Below are positions 24,114-33,764 of a DNA stretch of 39,585 nucleotides, piece by piece. The number at the start of each line of letters is the position of its first letter. Within the stretch, counting starts at the first letter, position 1. The stretch spans positions 1 to 39,585 of the forward strand of contig JAEUQE010000058.1 of the NCBI GenBank assembly GCA_016789785.1. Direction: 5' to 3'. Made by a program: the position numbers and the translations under genes. This DNA comes from Bryobacterales bacterium (GTDB lineage Bacteria > Acidobacteriota > Terriglobia > Bryobacterales > Bryobacteraceae). The notes beneath the pieces are model-generated. The model searched no databases. It was not told the origin of the DNA and saw nothing but the letters and a program-made list of their open reading frames with translations.

Positions 24114-26332
24114 TAGTTTATCAACGGGTCAACCGGCAGCCGAACTTCGTCTGCAGGTGAATAAGTATTAATGGGTGGCTCCGTATTTGGTCCGGCCCAA
24201 AACTGCCGTCCTGCCGGAAATGGCAGCGTACGGGTGCCCGCGAGGACAAGGTATAAGACACGGTAAAACAGCCTGTTGTTGTACGCTGTGCCGTTCTGCG
24301 ACACAACCGACGCTTCCACACGGGGATCGAGGGTCGGGGCCACCTGGGGAACAAACGGTGCGATTATCCAAGCTTTTTCAAAACCGGAAGGCAACCGGAC
24401 TCGCAGGAATGCCTCGAATAGGTTATCTACCCGGTTCCCATCGACGAAAATGAGGGGTTGACTCACGGTTCCGATGGGCCTTGTGTCCTGATCGACTGCG
24501 ACTCCGCCAGCGCGGCTGGTTGGGAATGCAAGGTTCTTCGTTCCGAGAATGCCGATCTCCATGACCGCCACAGCCGTCAATAGCGTCAGCGAAATACAAT
24601 TCGCACCCCCTGGACTCTGAAGCATCTGCCATATGTCGTTGTTATAGTCCGTCTGGTAGTCGCGAAGAACATTGAACCCCACTGTCGTGCTGACCTTCGA
24701 TCCGATCCCTGTGACAATGGGCTCGAAAACGCTGAGGCCGCCAGCATAAGCCGGTTGGGTAAGGAGATTCATACGCTTTGCCGTAGGTGCGAGCATCGCC
24801 GCCGAGCCGCCACGTGCGCTCTGGATGTATAGATCGTCGGACGTTGTGATCGAACGATTCCATATGGTGATTAGTTTCTGTCGTGAGGTTCCGAAACGAG
24901 GGGAGTTTTCTTGCCCAACGAAGGAGATGTGCCAGTCTGTGGAAGTGTCGTAGTTGCTGATAGAATTTGGCACCGTTCCACCGGACTGAGTCGGACTCAG
25001 GGTGCCGATGCCGTTAACGAAAGACACCTCCGTTTCACTAAACTGTAGGCTGGAGTGATTGGGTTGTAGCCGGATCGTCGCGGTCGTGGAAATGCTTGGT
25101 ATCAGGATGATTCTGGCGGATTGAATTGCAGCCCGTGTACCGCGAACGTAAGCAACGGGGTTCTGTTCACGGGCGTTGCCGGCACCATCCGGGTCATCCC
25201 ATTCCGTAGTGATATCTTGTCCGACATCCGTCAGAAGATCTTGGGTCCAGTCGACATTGGTCTTCTTGAGTGTCTGCTTGCTGGGGCCGCCCCAACTCAG
25301 GCGGATCAAACGAGCTCGAACTACGGTCGCATTGACAACTGCTGTGGCCGGCTCACCTGATGGAGCCACATATCGGACGCTAATCTGGACAGTGCCGACT
25401 TGCGCCCCACGCAACTGTACTGAGGACGAACTTGAGGCGCCTAGTATTTCGATGTTGGAGTTGCTTACACTCCACTGATATGTGCCGTCGCCGGGACTTC
25501 CCTCCGCGGTCAGCGTCGCTCTTCCGTCAATGTGAAGGACCAATTCCGAACGACTTGCCGTAACACTCGCATTCTCCCCACCCCCATCCGGCGGCGGCGG
25601 ATTTCCCGCCCCATGCCAGCCCGCCTTCAGCACCCCGACTCCCGGGTCCGACTTCACCACCCGGCCATCCTCGCTCACGGTCCCCGTGCCCACACTTACA
25701 AAATTCGCCAGATCATGATCAAACGAAAACAACTCCGCCGTTTGCCCCGGCCGCAGACCGTCCGTATTCGGCGTCGTCATTGAAGCCGCCGGAAAGAACT
25801 TCGTACCCACCGGCTGAATCGTCACGACCAACCTGGGCTGATGCCCGAAGCTCGGCACCATCGGCACTTTGTCATGATGCACAGGCGTCACGCTCACACA
25901 GCCCGACCGCGACCCGCCCGGAAATGTCGCCGAACCCGGTAGCACCGTCAGCGAGAAACCGGGCACGTCGGGCAGTGTCAACGTCCCGCCCGTTGTCTCC
26001 GAGACACACAGCCGGTTCACCGTATCCAACACCGGCAGGAAAATGGGTAACCCTACCGTATTGTTCTGCCCCGCAACCGTCACAATGTCGTACTCCAGCG
26101 TCGGCCATGGACCCGGCCGCAGCGCCGTCCCGCCATCCGCCATCAGTTTGTACCGGCCAACCGGCGCCGGCTGAATCAGAAACTGTCCCTGCGCGTTGGT
26201 GGCCACTGGTACACCCACCGGAACGGGCGTGTTGTTGGCGGTGGCATTGTAGGGCTGAAAGAGCCGCATCGTCACGCCCGGGCGCGAGAAGATCTGACGG
26301 TCTTGCGATTTGGCACCATGCATCGGGATCAT
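24113..26332 (-). CDS. Orphan tip module 2: connector plus unique C-terminus, no signal peptide
   Basis: 739 residues from the ATG at 26330-26332, ten bases after the upstream stop. After about 18 unique residues it enters the connector at PGVTMRLFQPYNATANN. It follows the carrier through a carboxypeptidase-regulatory-like part (ATNAQGQFLIQPAPVGRYKL), RLCVSETTGGTLTLPDVPGF, PVHHDKVPMVPSFGHQPRL, and GTGTVSEDGRVVKSDPG to PPPPDGGGEN. The tip (about 490 residues) starts with an Ig-like domain (ATLTAEGSPGDGTYQWSVSN) and continues beta-rich. A segment SPGGANCISLTLLTAVAVME resembles the Cys-bearing helix of transglutaminase-like proteins, but I could not identify the partner His/Asp. It has no signal peptide. 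It is flanked by genes A and B in one coupled operon. Confidence 0.75.
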   Translation of the reverse strand: MIPMHGAKSQDRQIFSRPGVTMRLFQPYNATANNTPVPVGVPVATNAQGQFLIQPAPVGRYKLMADGGTALRPGPWPTLEYDIVTVAGQNNTVGLPIFLPVLDTVNRLCVSETTGGTLTLPDVPGFSLTVLPGSATFPGGSRSGCVSVTPVHHDKVPMVPSFGHQPRLVVTIQPVGTKFFPAASMTTPNTDGLRPGQTAELFSFDHDLANFVSVGTGTVSEDGRVVKSDPGVGVLKAGWHGAGNPPPPDGGGENASVTASRSELVLHIDGRATLTAEGSPGDGTYQWSVSNSNIEILGASSSSSVQLRGAQVGTVQISVRYVAPSGEPATAVVNATVVRARLIRLSWGGPSKQTLKKTNVDWTQDLLTDVGQDITTEWDDPDGAGNAREQNPVAYVRGTRAAIQSARIILIPSISTTATIRLQPNHSSLQFSETEVSFVNGIGTLSPTQSGGTVPNSISNYDTSTDWHISFVGQENSPRFGTSRQKLITIWNRSITTSDDLYIQSARGGSAAMLAPTAKRMNLLTQPAYAGGLSVFEPIVTGIGSKVSTTVGFNVLRDYQTDYNNDIWQMLQSPGGANCISLTLLTAVAVMEIGILGTKNLAFPTSRAGGVAVDQDTRPIGTVSQPLIFVDGNRVDNLFEAFLRVRLPSGFEKAWIIAPFVPQVAPTLDPRVEASVVSQNGTAYNNRLFYRVLYLVLAGTRTLPFPAGRQFWAGPNTEPPINTYSPADEVRLPVDPLIN
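25572..26282 (-). repeat. Connector repeat, copy 2 (711 bp)
   Basis: Aligns without gaps to 28371-29081. By eye I count about 26 differences, mostly synonymous, all within the first 430 bp or so; from roughly 26000 to 26282 the two copies look identical. Homology ends sharply on both sides, at TTCTCCCCAC and at TCACGCCCGGG. Confidence 0.93.
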
Positions 26333-26341
26333 CAGTGGAGT

Positions 26342-27076
26342 CTACCTCGCAGTTTCACGGCGGACATGCAGGTTCCTTCTGGCCTCTGGGTTGGGCTTAG
26401 CAGGTTCTGGCTTGAGCCTATTACGATCTTTGACATTGATTCGGAGCTTCTCTTCAGTAACAAGAAGGTACGTGAATCGGGAAGGAGCGCCAGCGCTAAA
26501 CGTCAACTGGACGGGCCCGATCAACTCCATGGATCCGAGGCTCTTCAACCGCGCCTCGTAGACCAAGTCAGCAAATCGAACGCGCATTGGCACGATAATG
26601 GTGAGGGTCGATTCTGGAGGCATTACGATCACCGAACTTCGGATCGCACGGGAACCATGGAGTACCAACCCTACGAGGAACGTTTTCAGTAGACCCTCGG
26701 TTTGGAGCGCGGCAGAAATGACCACCTCGATCTTGTCCGCTTTGGACGCGGATCTCATCACACGCCAATCGCGTGTCGCAGGAAACATGATACTGTCCTT
26801 GCTCCGATTTCTCACTAGGAGTTCAAGGTCGAACGCGCCACCAAGCTCTGATTCGATTGTCCTTTGGCGACTCAATGAGACTGTCATCATAGGAGCCTCA
26901 GGCGTTTCGTCGGCCATTATAGCCGGGGGAGTTCTCTCGTCCGGGGACAGGAGTTCCTGCATTGTCGGCAGCGTTTCAACGAGTTTGCGCGCGTCCAGAA
27001 TTTGCTGCCCGAGAACTGGAACGCAAAACAACAGAGGCAATAGTACCTCGCACGCGGTCATACAGCGGTTCGTCAT
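26342..27076 (-). CDS. Exported companion protein A after the carrier, unknown
   Basis: 244 residues. The ATG at 27074-27076 has a strong GAGGAGA ribosome-binding site, 24 bases after the carrier stop. The N-terminus (ACEVLLPLLFCVPVLGQQ) is a signal peptide. The mature region has a Pro-rich spacer, then a beta-rich domain (AFDLELLVRNRSKDSIMFPA, ESTLTIIVPMRVRFADLVYE, MELIGPVQLTFSAG) and a basic tail (RNRLKPEPAKPNPEARRNL). No family is recognised. It is the gene directly after the carrier's own tip, the position an immunity or partner gene would occupy in a polymorphic system; this role is inference. Confidence 0.68.
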   Translation of the reverse strand: MTNRCMTACEVLLPLLFCVPVLGQQILDARKLVETLPTMQELLSPDERTPPAIMADETPEAPMMTVSLSRQRTIESELGGAFDLELLVRNRSKDSIMFPATRDWRVMRSASKADKIEVVISAALQTEGLLKTFLVGLVLHGSRAIRSSVIVMPPESTLTIIVPMRVRFADLVYEARLKSLGSMELIGPVQLTFSAGAPSRFTYLLVTEEKLRINVKDRNRLKPEPAKPNPEARRNLHVRRETAR

Positions 27077-27100
27077 TCTCTCCTCAGGCGATTCGTCTTG

Positions 27101-30100
27101 TCATGGTGTTGGGCAGGTCGAATACGGCGGCCCATACGAGGCCGGTCCGTGGTAAACGCCCAAATCATCAAAGCCCACGGATTTGTAGGGCCACCGAAGA
27201 GACACAGGCGGCGGCGCAGGTACAATGGCCAGTTCATGCCCGCTATACTCAGTAGTTATGAGTGTGATCTTGGAGTTGAAGGCATCCCTAACCTGTTCTC
27301 GAAATCTCCGGAAATCTTCCGTTGCCGTCGCACTTGCGAGATCGATGAACGCGATAAACGCCTCGACCCGTTCACCAGGATTCTCGCGCTCGAAGGTCTC
27401 TTTATAGCTGATGTAGTGGCTGCGATTGGTCGAAGTCGCCTCATGTTTCCGTATGTTCTCGCGAAGCACGTTGCGGTTGATGATCCCGCCAGGAATTGGG
27501 TAAGTGCCACACTGCGCCGCCATGAAGTCGCTCGCGATTTGTGTCCCAGGCGGATTCTCTACTTGTCGATGTACCGCAAAGTAGAACTTGGTGCTCGCAC
27601 CGGACGACGCCACGTCTGATACTGACTGCACATAGGCGACTCCTCGATTTGGCCCCTCCATAATCAGGCCTGAAGTCCGGCGAAAGGTGTGATCCCAGAG
27701 AGCCAACCCTACTTCCGACCCCGGCGTCGGTGGGTCAGGCATAGTAAGTGTAACTCCAGAGTTTGGGGCGGTGAACCCATGAGCGACCTGCTCGAACGGA
27801 ACTGGCGGCAGTTTGAACTCCGGCCGCGCAGTAACCGTGACGGTACGCTCCAGTTGGAACTCTTGACCATTTGGGGGTACCCGTACCCTTACGCGCGCCC
27901 TACCGCCGACAACCATCACTCCTGTCCAGGTCATACCGTTGTCGGGACGCACAACCACTTGTCCCGATGCGTTCGGATCACTGACCTCGAATCGCCAATC
28001 CGAACTGACCGCCCCTGCGGCAGCAACGACCCGGAAAGTCGCCGTGCCGCCCCGTTTCAAGGTGGTGAGATTGACCTCCAAACGTGGCCGCGGGGCAACT
28101 CGAACCGTGGTGCTGCCTTGCGCCTGCGACGCCGCCTGGAACAAGAATGCCAATTGAAGGGTACCGGGCGAGTTCAGTTGGACCCGGTTCGAGCAGGTAG
28201 GCACTCCCGGGCACGCTGGTTGAGCCAGAATCGTCCCCACGGCCGAGTCTGCAGTCCAATTAGCGTAGGTTCCTTCATCGGGTGGACTACCGGATCCGAC
28301 CACGTCCAGGATCGTGCCTTCCGTAGCCTCATCTCCCGGGTTGAGAAGGGTCGTCAGCGCCGCGGAAACGTTCTCCCCACCCCCATCCGGCGGCGGCGGA
28401 TTTCCCGCCCCATGCCAGCCCGCCTTCAGCACCCCGACTCCCGGGTCCGACTTCACCACCCGGCCATCCTCACTTACAGTCCCCGTGCCCACACTTACAA
28501 AATTCGCCAGATCATGGTCAAACGAGAACAACTCTGCTGTCTGCCCCGGACGCAGACCATCCGTATTCGGCGTCGTCATCGAAGCCGGCGGGAAGAACTT
28601 CGTGCCCACTGGCTGAATCGTCACGACCAACCTGGGCTGATGACCGAAGCTCGGCACCATCGGCACCTTGTCATGATGCACAGGCGTCACGCTGACACAC
28701 CCTGACCGCGACCCGCCCGGAAAGGTCGCCGAACCCGGCAGCACCGTCAGCGAGAAACCGGGCACCTCGGGCAAGGTCAACGTCCCGCCCGTCGTCTCCG
28801 AGACACACAGCCGGTTCACCGTATCCAACACCGGCAGGAAAATGGGTAACCCTACCGTATTGTTCTGCCCCGCAACCGTCACAATGTCGTACTCCAGCGT
28901 CGGCCATGGACCCGGCCGCAGCGCCGTCCCGCCATCCGCCATCAGTTTGTACCGGCCAACCGGCGCCGGCTGAATCAGAAACTGTCCCTGCGCGTTGGTG
29001 GCCACTGGTACACCCACCGGAACGGGCGTGTTGTTGGCGGTGGCATTGTAGGGCTGAAAGAGCCGCATCGTCACGCCCGGGATCGGCTGATTGCTGTTAT
29101 CCAGCACCACTCCGCTGATGCGCGTTTGCGCCGCGTCGCCTGCAACTCGCCCGGACGCGGAAAACGCTGCCGCCCGGCCCGGATTGCCAGCGAAGTTTGC
29201 TGTCACGCGGTTGTTCTCCACTCCCGCTTCCGGCCCCAGTGTCAAGGTCACCAGCGCCCGTCCGTCCGAATCCGTAACCCGTGTCACCGTGCTCAAACCG
29301 TCAATTACTCCGTTGCCCTGCGTGACCGAAAACACCACGGGGACATTCGCAAGCCGGTTGGATCGCGTGTCGGTAACTACGACGATGAACGGGAACGGAA
29401 GCGGTTTGCCAGTTACTCCAAACTGGTTACTCCCCGCATCCACCAGCACTCGCGCCGCGCTTCCCGCCTGCGCGCTCGCGACAAACGAGACCAGTCCATT
29501 CAACCCGGGCGCACTCGCCTCCACACGGTTGTTCCCTGCGCCCGCGCGGCTGCCCAGCGTCCAACGCGCCGTCGCTTGGCCGCGGCTGTCCGTCCGCACC
29601 ACCACTGACCGCACCACGCCGTTGTTTACGAAGGAATTCACCGCGCCAGTGGCATCCAGGCTGCCATCGCTCTCCGCCACTCGAAAGACGACATCACGGT
29701 TCGGCATCGGATTTCCCGCTGCATCCACCACGGTAGCAACCAGCGGCGTCGAAAGCAGCGTCCCCGCTGTGCCCGTTTGGTTGTTGCCGGAAAAGACGCG
29801 GATCTCGGGCACACTCGCCGTAATCCGGCGTACCGTGAGCGTCGAGGTCGCATTGTTGCCTGTGCGATCGGTGGCGATGATCGTCATCGTGTTGTCGCCT
29901 GGAACCAGCGCAACATCAGCGGCAACGAACCGCCGGTTGTTCACCGCGACGTTCGCTCCATTCACCGACACGCTCACCTGCTGCGTGTTCACCGTTCCAA
30001 TCACGATGTCGTTGACCGTGCCGCTAATGGTGACGCTGGCGGCGGAAGTGGAGTAACCCGCACCGGGGGAATTCACGGCGAGGAACGGCGGAGTCGTATC

Positions 30101-32538
30101 CAGATTCACCTGGGTACTCGCCGTTCCAGTGAGCCCTGCCGCGGTAGTCGCCACTGCCGTAATGACGTTGTCCCCCTCAATGAGAGGTACCACGGCCTGA
30201 AACGCCGTTCCGTTGAGTTGGGCCGCGACACCATTCACCAGCAGCGATGTCACTGGAGTGTTCACCGACCCCTGCACGGTTGCCGTCGCGATGTTCGTGA
30301 AACTGCCGGATACGGGTTGGACAAAGCTGATCGCAGGCAGGCCCTGCGTCACGGTGAAGCCGTTGGCGAGCGTGGCTTCACGTCCTGCCGTGCGGACCTT
30401 CACCGTGCGGGCACCCAAGGATGCGGCCGTGTTCAACGCAATCGTGGCAACCCCGGTGTTCGGCCCGGTCACACGGATCAGGCCATACTGTCCATCGGCG
30501 GTATTCACCACGCGTCCAACGGAGATGCCATCGCCGAATTGCGCCTCACTCTGGCTGTCCACCAAATCGAGGTTCGCGACCGTGAGGGTCACGGTAGCGA
30601 CTTCGCCTGCGCGGCCCGCGGACGGAGACACGCTGCTGATCACCGGTGACAGACGCAACTGCAGGATCAGACTGTTCGCGGACGTGAAAGGACGAACCGA
30701 GGTGCTTCCGGACACGGTTACCGCGAAGTCCAGCGGCGCCGTCAGCGGAATGGAGGGCACTACGAAGGTGATGGCGCGTGTGCCGGCTAGCTCCGGACCC
30801 AGGGACGCCGTGACGGCAATCGGCGCGCCGGAAGATGGAGAGAGAGTCACAGTGACCAGCCCCGCCGTGCCTGACGGGACGCCGCCAGCCTGCAAGGTGA
30901 TGGTATCGCCGGGAGATGCGGACCCGGGAGCAATGGAAAGCAAAACGGTTGGGGAATCTCGACAAAGAACCCGTCCGGAAACGTCAGAGTCGTCGCGCCA
31001 CTCTGCACCGAGATCGTCCGCAGACCTTCCAGTGCGCTTCCGGTTACTGTGATGGAGGCGTCCAGCGTGGTCGCATTCACCACCGTGACAGGCCCAAAAC
31101 CTCCTTCGGGACCGTTGCCCACCCGGATACCCGCGCCGAAGCTGACCTGGGTCCCGGCACCGAAACTGGTTTTCATTCCCAAGATCCGCACGGTGAGGGT
31201 CTGCCCAGGTTGCGCACTGCTTGGCGAAATGCTGGTGATCAACGGCTGCGTGGGTGGCTGCGTGACGGTCAGCACGAGTTCCGGCTTGAAGTTGCCTTCG
31301 CGCGAACCGTAGTCGGCACGCCCGCTGGCGCCCTCGTCGTCCTTCTTGATCAGCCAGCCGTAGTTGGTGGCGGTACCGGCAAGAAACGCCGCTACGTCCG
31401 CGGTTACATTCCACTCCACCCAGCCGGTCTGGTTGTTCTGATGCGTCACCGATGCGGTTGGTGTGGCCACGAACGGCCAGTTCGCGGTCTGGCCCATCTG
31501 CCAGTCGGGATTGCAGTCTTTCGCGCTGTTGACCGGATTCGTATCGTCCGGGCAGTTCCAGGTTGCTCCGGCTTCCGTCCAGGCTCGGGTGATCCGGTGC
31601 GCACTGACTGGTCTGCCAGCCGAGCCCCAATTGTTGCCGTTATCGATGATATACAGACGGATTCTCGCCGATTGCAGAGTTCCGCCACCCACGACGCTCG
31701 CGATCACCGCTTGCGAAAACTGTACGAGCGCCCGGTTGTTTCCGCTATCCTGCACGCGCAGAATCGTGTCGTAGCCTTGGCTCTGGTTGGGACTTCCGCT
31801 GCGAACGTAAGTATCGGCGGTGGCGGTCAGGGTGGGGGTCGGCGGTGGCGGCGTGCCCAAAGTGAGAACCAACTGCGGCGGCTGGCTGCCTTCCCGTGAT
31901 GAATAGTCCGCCCGTCCCGATTGGCTTTCATCCGCCTTTCGGACGAGCCAGCCGTGGTTGGGTGTGCCGGCAAGGAACGCCGCCACGTCCGCGGTGACGT
32001 CCCATTCCACCCAACCGCTCTGGGCGTTCACATGAAGCGCCAGCGCGGTCGGCTCCTGGCGAAACGGCCACGAAGGATAACTCCCCATATTCCATTGCGG
32101 GTTACAGTCCGCGGCGGAGTTGTTCGGGTTCGAGTCCGCGGACAGTTCCACGTTACGCCCGCCTCTGTCCAACTCTGATTAAGCCTGTGCGCTGCGACCA
32201 CGCCACCCGTCTGGCCCCAATTTATTCCCGTTACTGACGATATTCAGCCGCAGTTTTGCAGACGCCAATCCCGTTGTGCCCACGGCACTTGCAATTGCCG
32301 CCTGATCGAACCGGATCAACGCGCGGTTGTTTCCGCTGTCCTGTACTCGCACGGTCGTGGCAGCGCCATGATTCTGGTTTGGCTGTCCATCCTGTATGTA
32401 GGAGTCGGCGACCGCCGGCAGGGTCACGGGCGTCTGCGCGTCGAGAGGACTGAGAGCAACCAGGAACAGTATTCCCAAAAGTCTGGCGCCTGGAGCGCTG
32501 AGGCGGGCAGTCAGCCGCTTCGCGAGCGATCTGTGCAT
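27101..32538 (-). CDS. Giant secreted multi-domain carrier with C-terminal tip 1 (about 1810 residues, apparently frameshifted)
   Basis: It starts at the ATG at 32536-32538 behind GAGGA, with signal peptide LLGILFLVALSPLDAQ. Order: two DNRLRE domains (YIQDGQPNQNHGAATTVRVQ; TYVRSGSPNQSQGYDTILRV, WTEAGATWNCPDDTNP); three IPT/TIG-like domains (ISPSSAQPGQTLTVRILG; IAPGSASPGDTITLQAG; VSPSAGRAGEVATVTL); two cadherin/Ig-like domains (about 30330-29830); two Big-1-like domains (VVDAAGNPMPNRDVVFRV; DTRSNRLANVPVVFSVTQ); a carboxypeptidase-regulatory-like domain; the connector (29081-28371); and a 420-residue tip starting Ig-like and ending with VLRENIRKHEATSTNRSHY and CPTP. Reading requires three one-base frame changes, at about 32219, 32143 and 30945. 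These could be mutation or sequence error. It probably acts at or beyond the cell surface. Confidence 0.78.
28371..29081 (-). repeat. Connector repeat, copy 1 (711 bp, in carrier)
   Basis: The carrier's own copy of the connector, from PGVTMRLFQ to PPPPDGGGEN (237 codons). It is notably GC-rich; the equivalent 25621-25680 stretch in copy 2 is 43 of 60 G+C, whereas a sample of tip 2 (24841-24900) is 27 of 60. Confidence 0.93.
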
Positions 32539-32819
32539 TTGCGGAGTTCCTCAAACTGACCGAATTCGCGGAAACAGAAATCTCAGGAGAGTAACATGCA
32601 GTTGCGATTGAAATCAAGAAAAAAAGACCGGCGTTATTCCTCAAGGGGGCAAAGGTCTCGCAGAGATCTCCCCTCCGAACCCATCGAGTCACAGTTCTTC
32701 CTCAACTCAATCTGCTTTGTTTGCAACACCAATTGCCCCAATCCTGCCAGCACGTCAAGACCCGCGTGCTACCGTCGGATCGGAGATACCCTCTCCGAAT
32801 CCCGATAAGGAGCACTTCC

Positions 32820-33494
32820 ATGGACAATTCCACGTCTTCCGCCGCGAAACTCGCGGCCAACGCCGCAAACGCACAGAAATCCACCGGCCCCACCTCCGCC
32901 GAAGGCAAGGAAAAGGTCTCCCAGAACGCCCGCAAGCACGGTCTCTCCGGCGCGAAGTTCTTCTGCCCCGAACACCTCCGCCCGCTCCTCGCCGAGATCG
33001 AACAGGAATATCGGCAGTCCATCCGTCCCGTCGGCTTCCTCGAAGAAGACGCACTCATCCAACTTCGCAACGCCCGCTTCAACATGGAACGCGCGCAGAT
33101 CCTCATGGAAGAACTCGGCCGCGAGGCCGACTCCCGTGGTGTCGACCCACTCGCCGACCCTGCCACCCGCAAGGACTACCTTCTCTATCAGCGCTATTTC
33201 AATCAGAACCGCTCGGCCATGCAATCGGCCCTGCGCGAACTGCGCAAACTCCAGTCCGAGCGCGTCCTTCGCGAACAGCACAATGCCCACGAACGTTTTC
33301 CGGGACTCGCCGACCTCGGCCCCACCATGCGCCTCTATCACCAGCACATGCGCGACAAGCAGCGCATCGAACAACTCAAAGCACAGCAAGCACTTCACGC
33401 GATGATGGAAGGTCCGCTGCCCGGCGAACCCGGCTACCGCGCCGACCTTGACCCCGCCAACCAAACAAACCCACGCCACACCAGAGCTGCCTGA
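32820..33494 (+). CDS. KHGL-family protein of unknown function (canonical form)
   Basis: 224 residues from the ATG at 32820, behind AAGGAG. The longer frame from 32721 has no support. The N-terminus AANAANAQKSTGPTSAEGKE, then VSQNARKHGLSGAKFFCPEH, is the textbook opening of this widespread uncharacterised family in Acidobacteria and Planctomycetes. The rest is helical and charged (LLAEIEQEYRQSIRP, DALIQLRNARFNMERAQILM, MQSALRELRKLQSERVLREQ). The first 40 residues look like a basic, AT-hook-less nucleic-acid-binding-type tail, but no binding domain is recognised. It lies alone between the divergent carrier and the two-component genes. It is the second family member in the window (other at 5276-5971). 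Confidence 0.75.
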   Translation: MDNSTSSAAKLAANAANAQKSTGPTSAEGKEKVSQNARKHGLSGAKFFCPEHLRPLLAEIEQEYRQSIRPVGFLEEDALIQLRNARFNMERAQILMEELGREADSRGVDPLADPATRKDYLLYQRYFNQNRSAMQSALRELRKLQSERVLREQHNAHERFPGLADLGPTMRLYHQHMRDKQRIEQLKAQQALHAMMEGPLPGEPGYRADLDPANQTNPRHTRAA

Positions 33495-33764
33495 AACATC
33501 CCTATTGCGAAACAAGGTCTTATGGGAACCCAAGCCCGGCTACCTGTCGCAAGACTCGTCCCATCCCGGATCTGGTGTCCCCTCCTCCCGGCAACCACAG
33601 AGGTTCCAAATTGCGTAACGCGAAAACCGGAGGGCACTTCCCTGAAAGATCGCGTGCCTGGTCATCGTCTCGGTCAACCGGCCCGTTGCCACTGGCACAA
33701 CCGTGCCGGAAGTGCCGGAAGCGTTTCGCTAAACATCGGCACCGATTCGAGCGATAATCGGGCA

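Noticed and set aside
27410..27470. HE...SH segment in tip 1 as a zinc-protease site
   Set aside because: The pattern is HEATSTNRSHY, not HExxH, and no third ligand is evident; kept only as a description.
29091..31052. Long plus-strand open frames opposite the carrier
   Set aside because: Mirror images of the Thr/Val/Gly-rich Ig-domain coding sequence; no start signals or domains.
30950..31630. The 31630 start for the long carrier frame
   Set aside because: The first 225 or so residues from that start are Arg/Gln-rich nonsense, while another frame over the same DNA encodes clear DNRLRE and TIG domains; the true protein must change frame near 30945.
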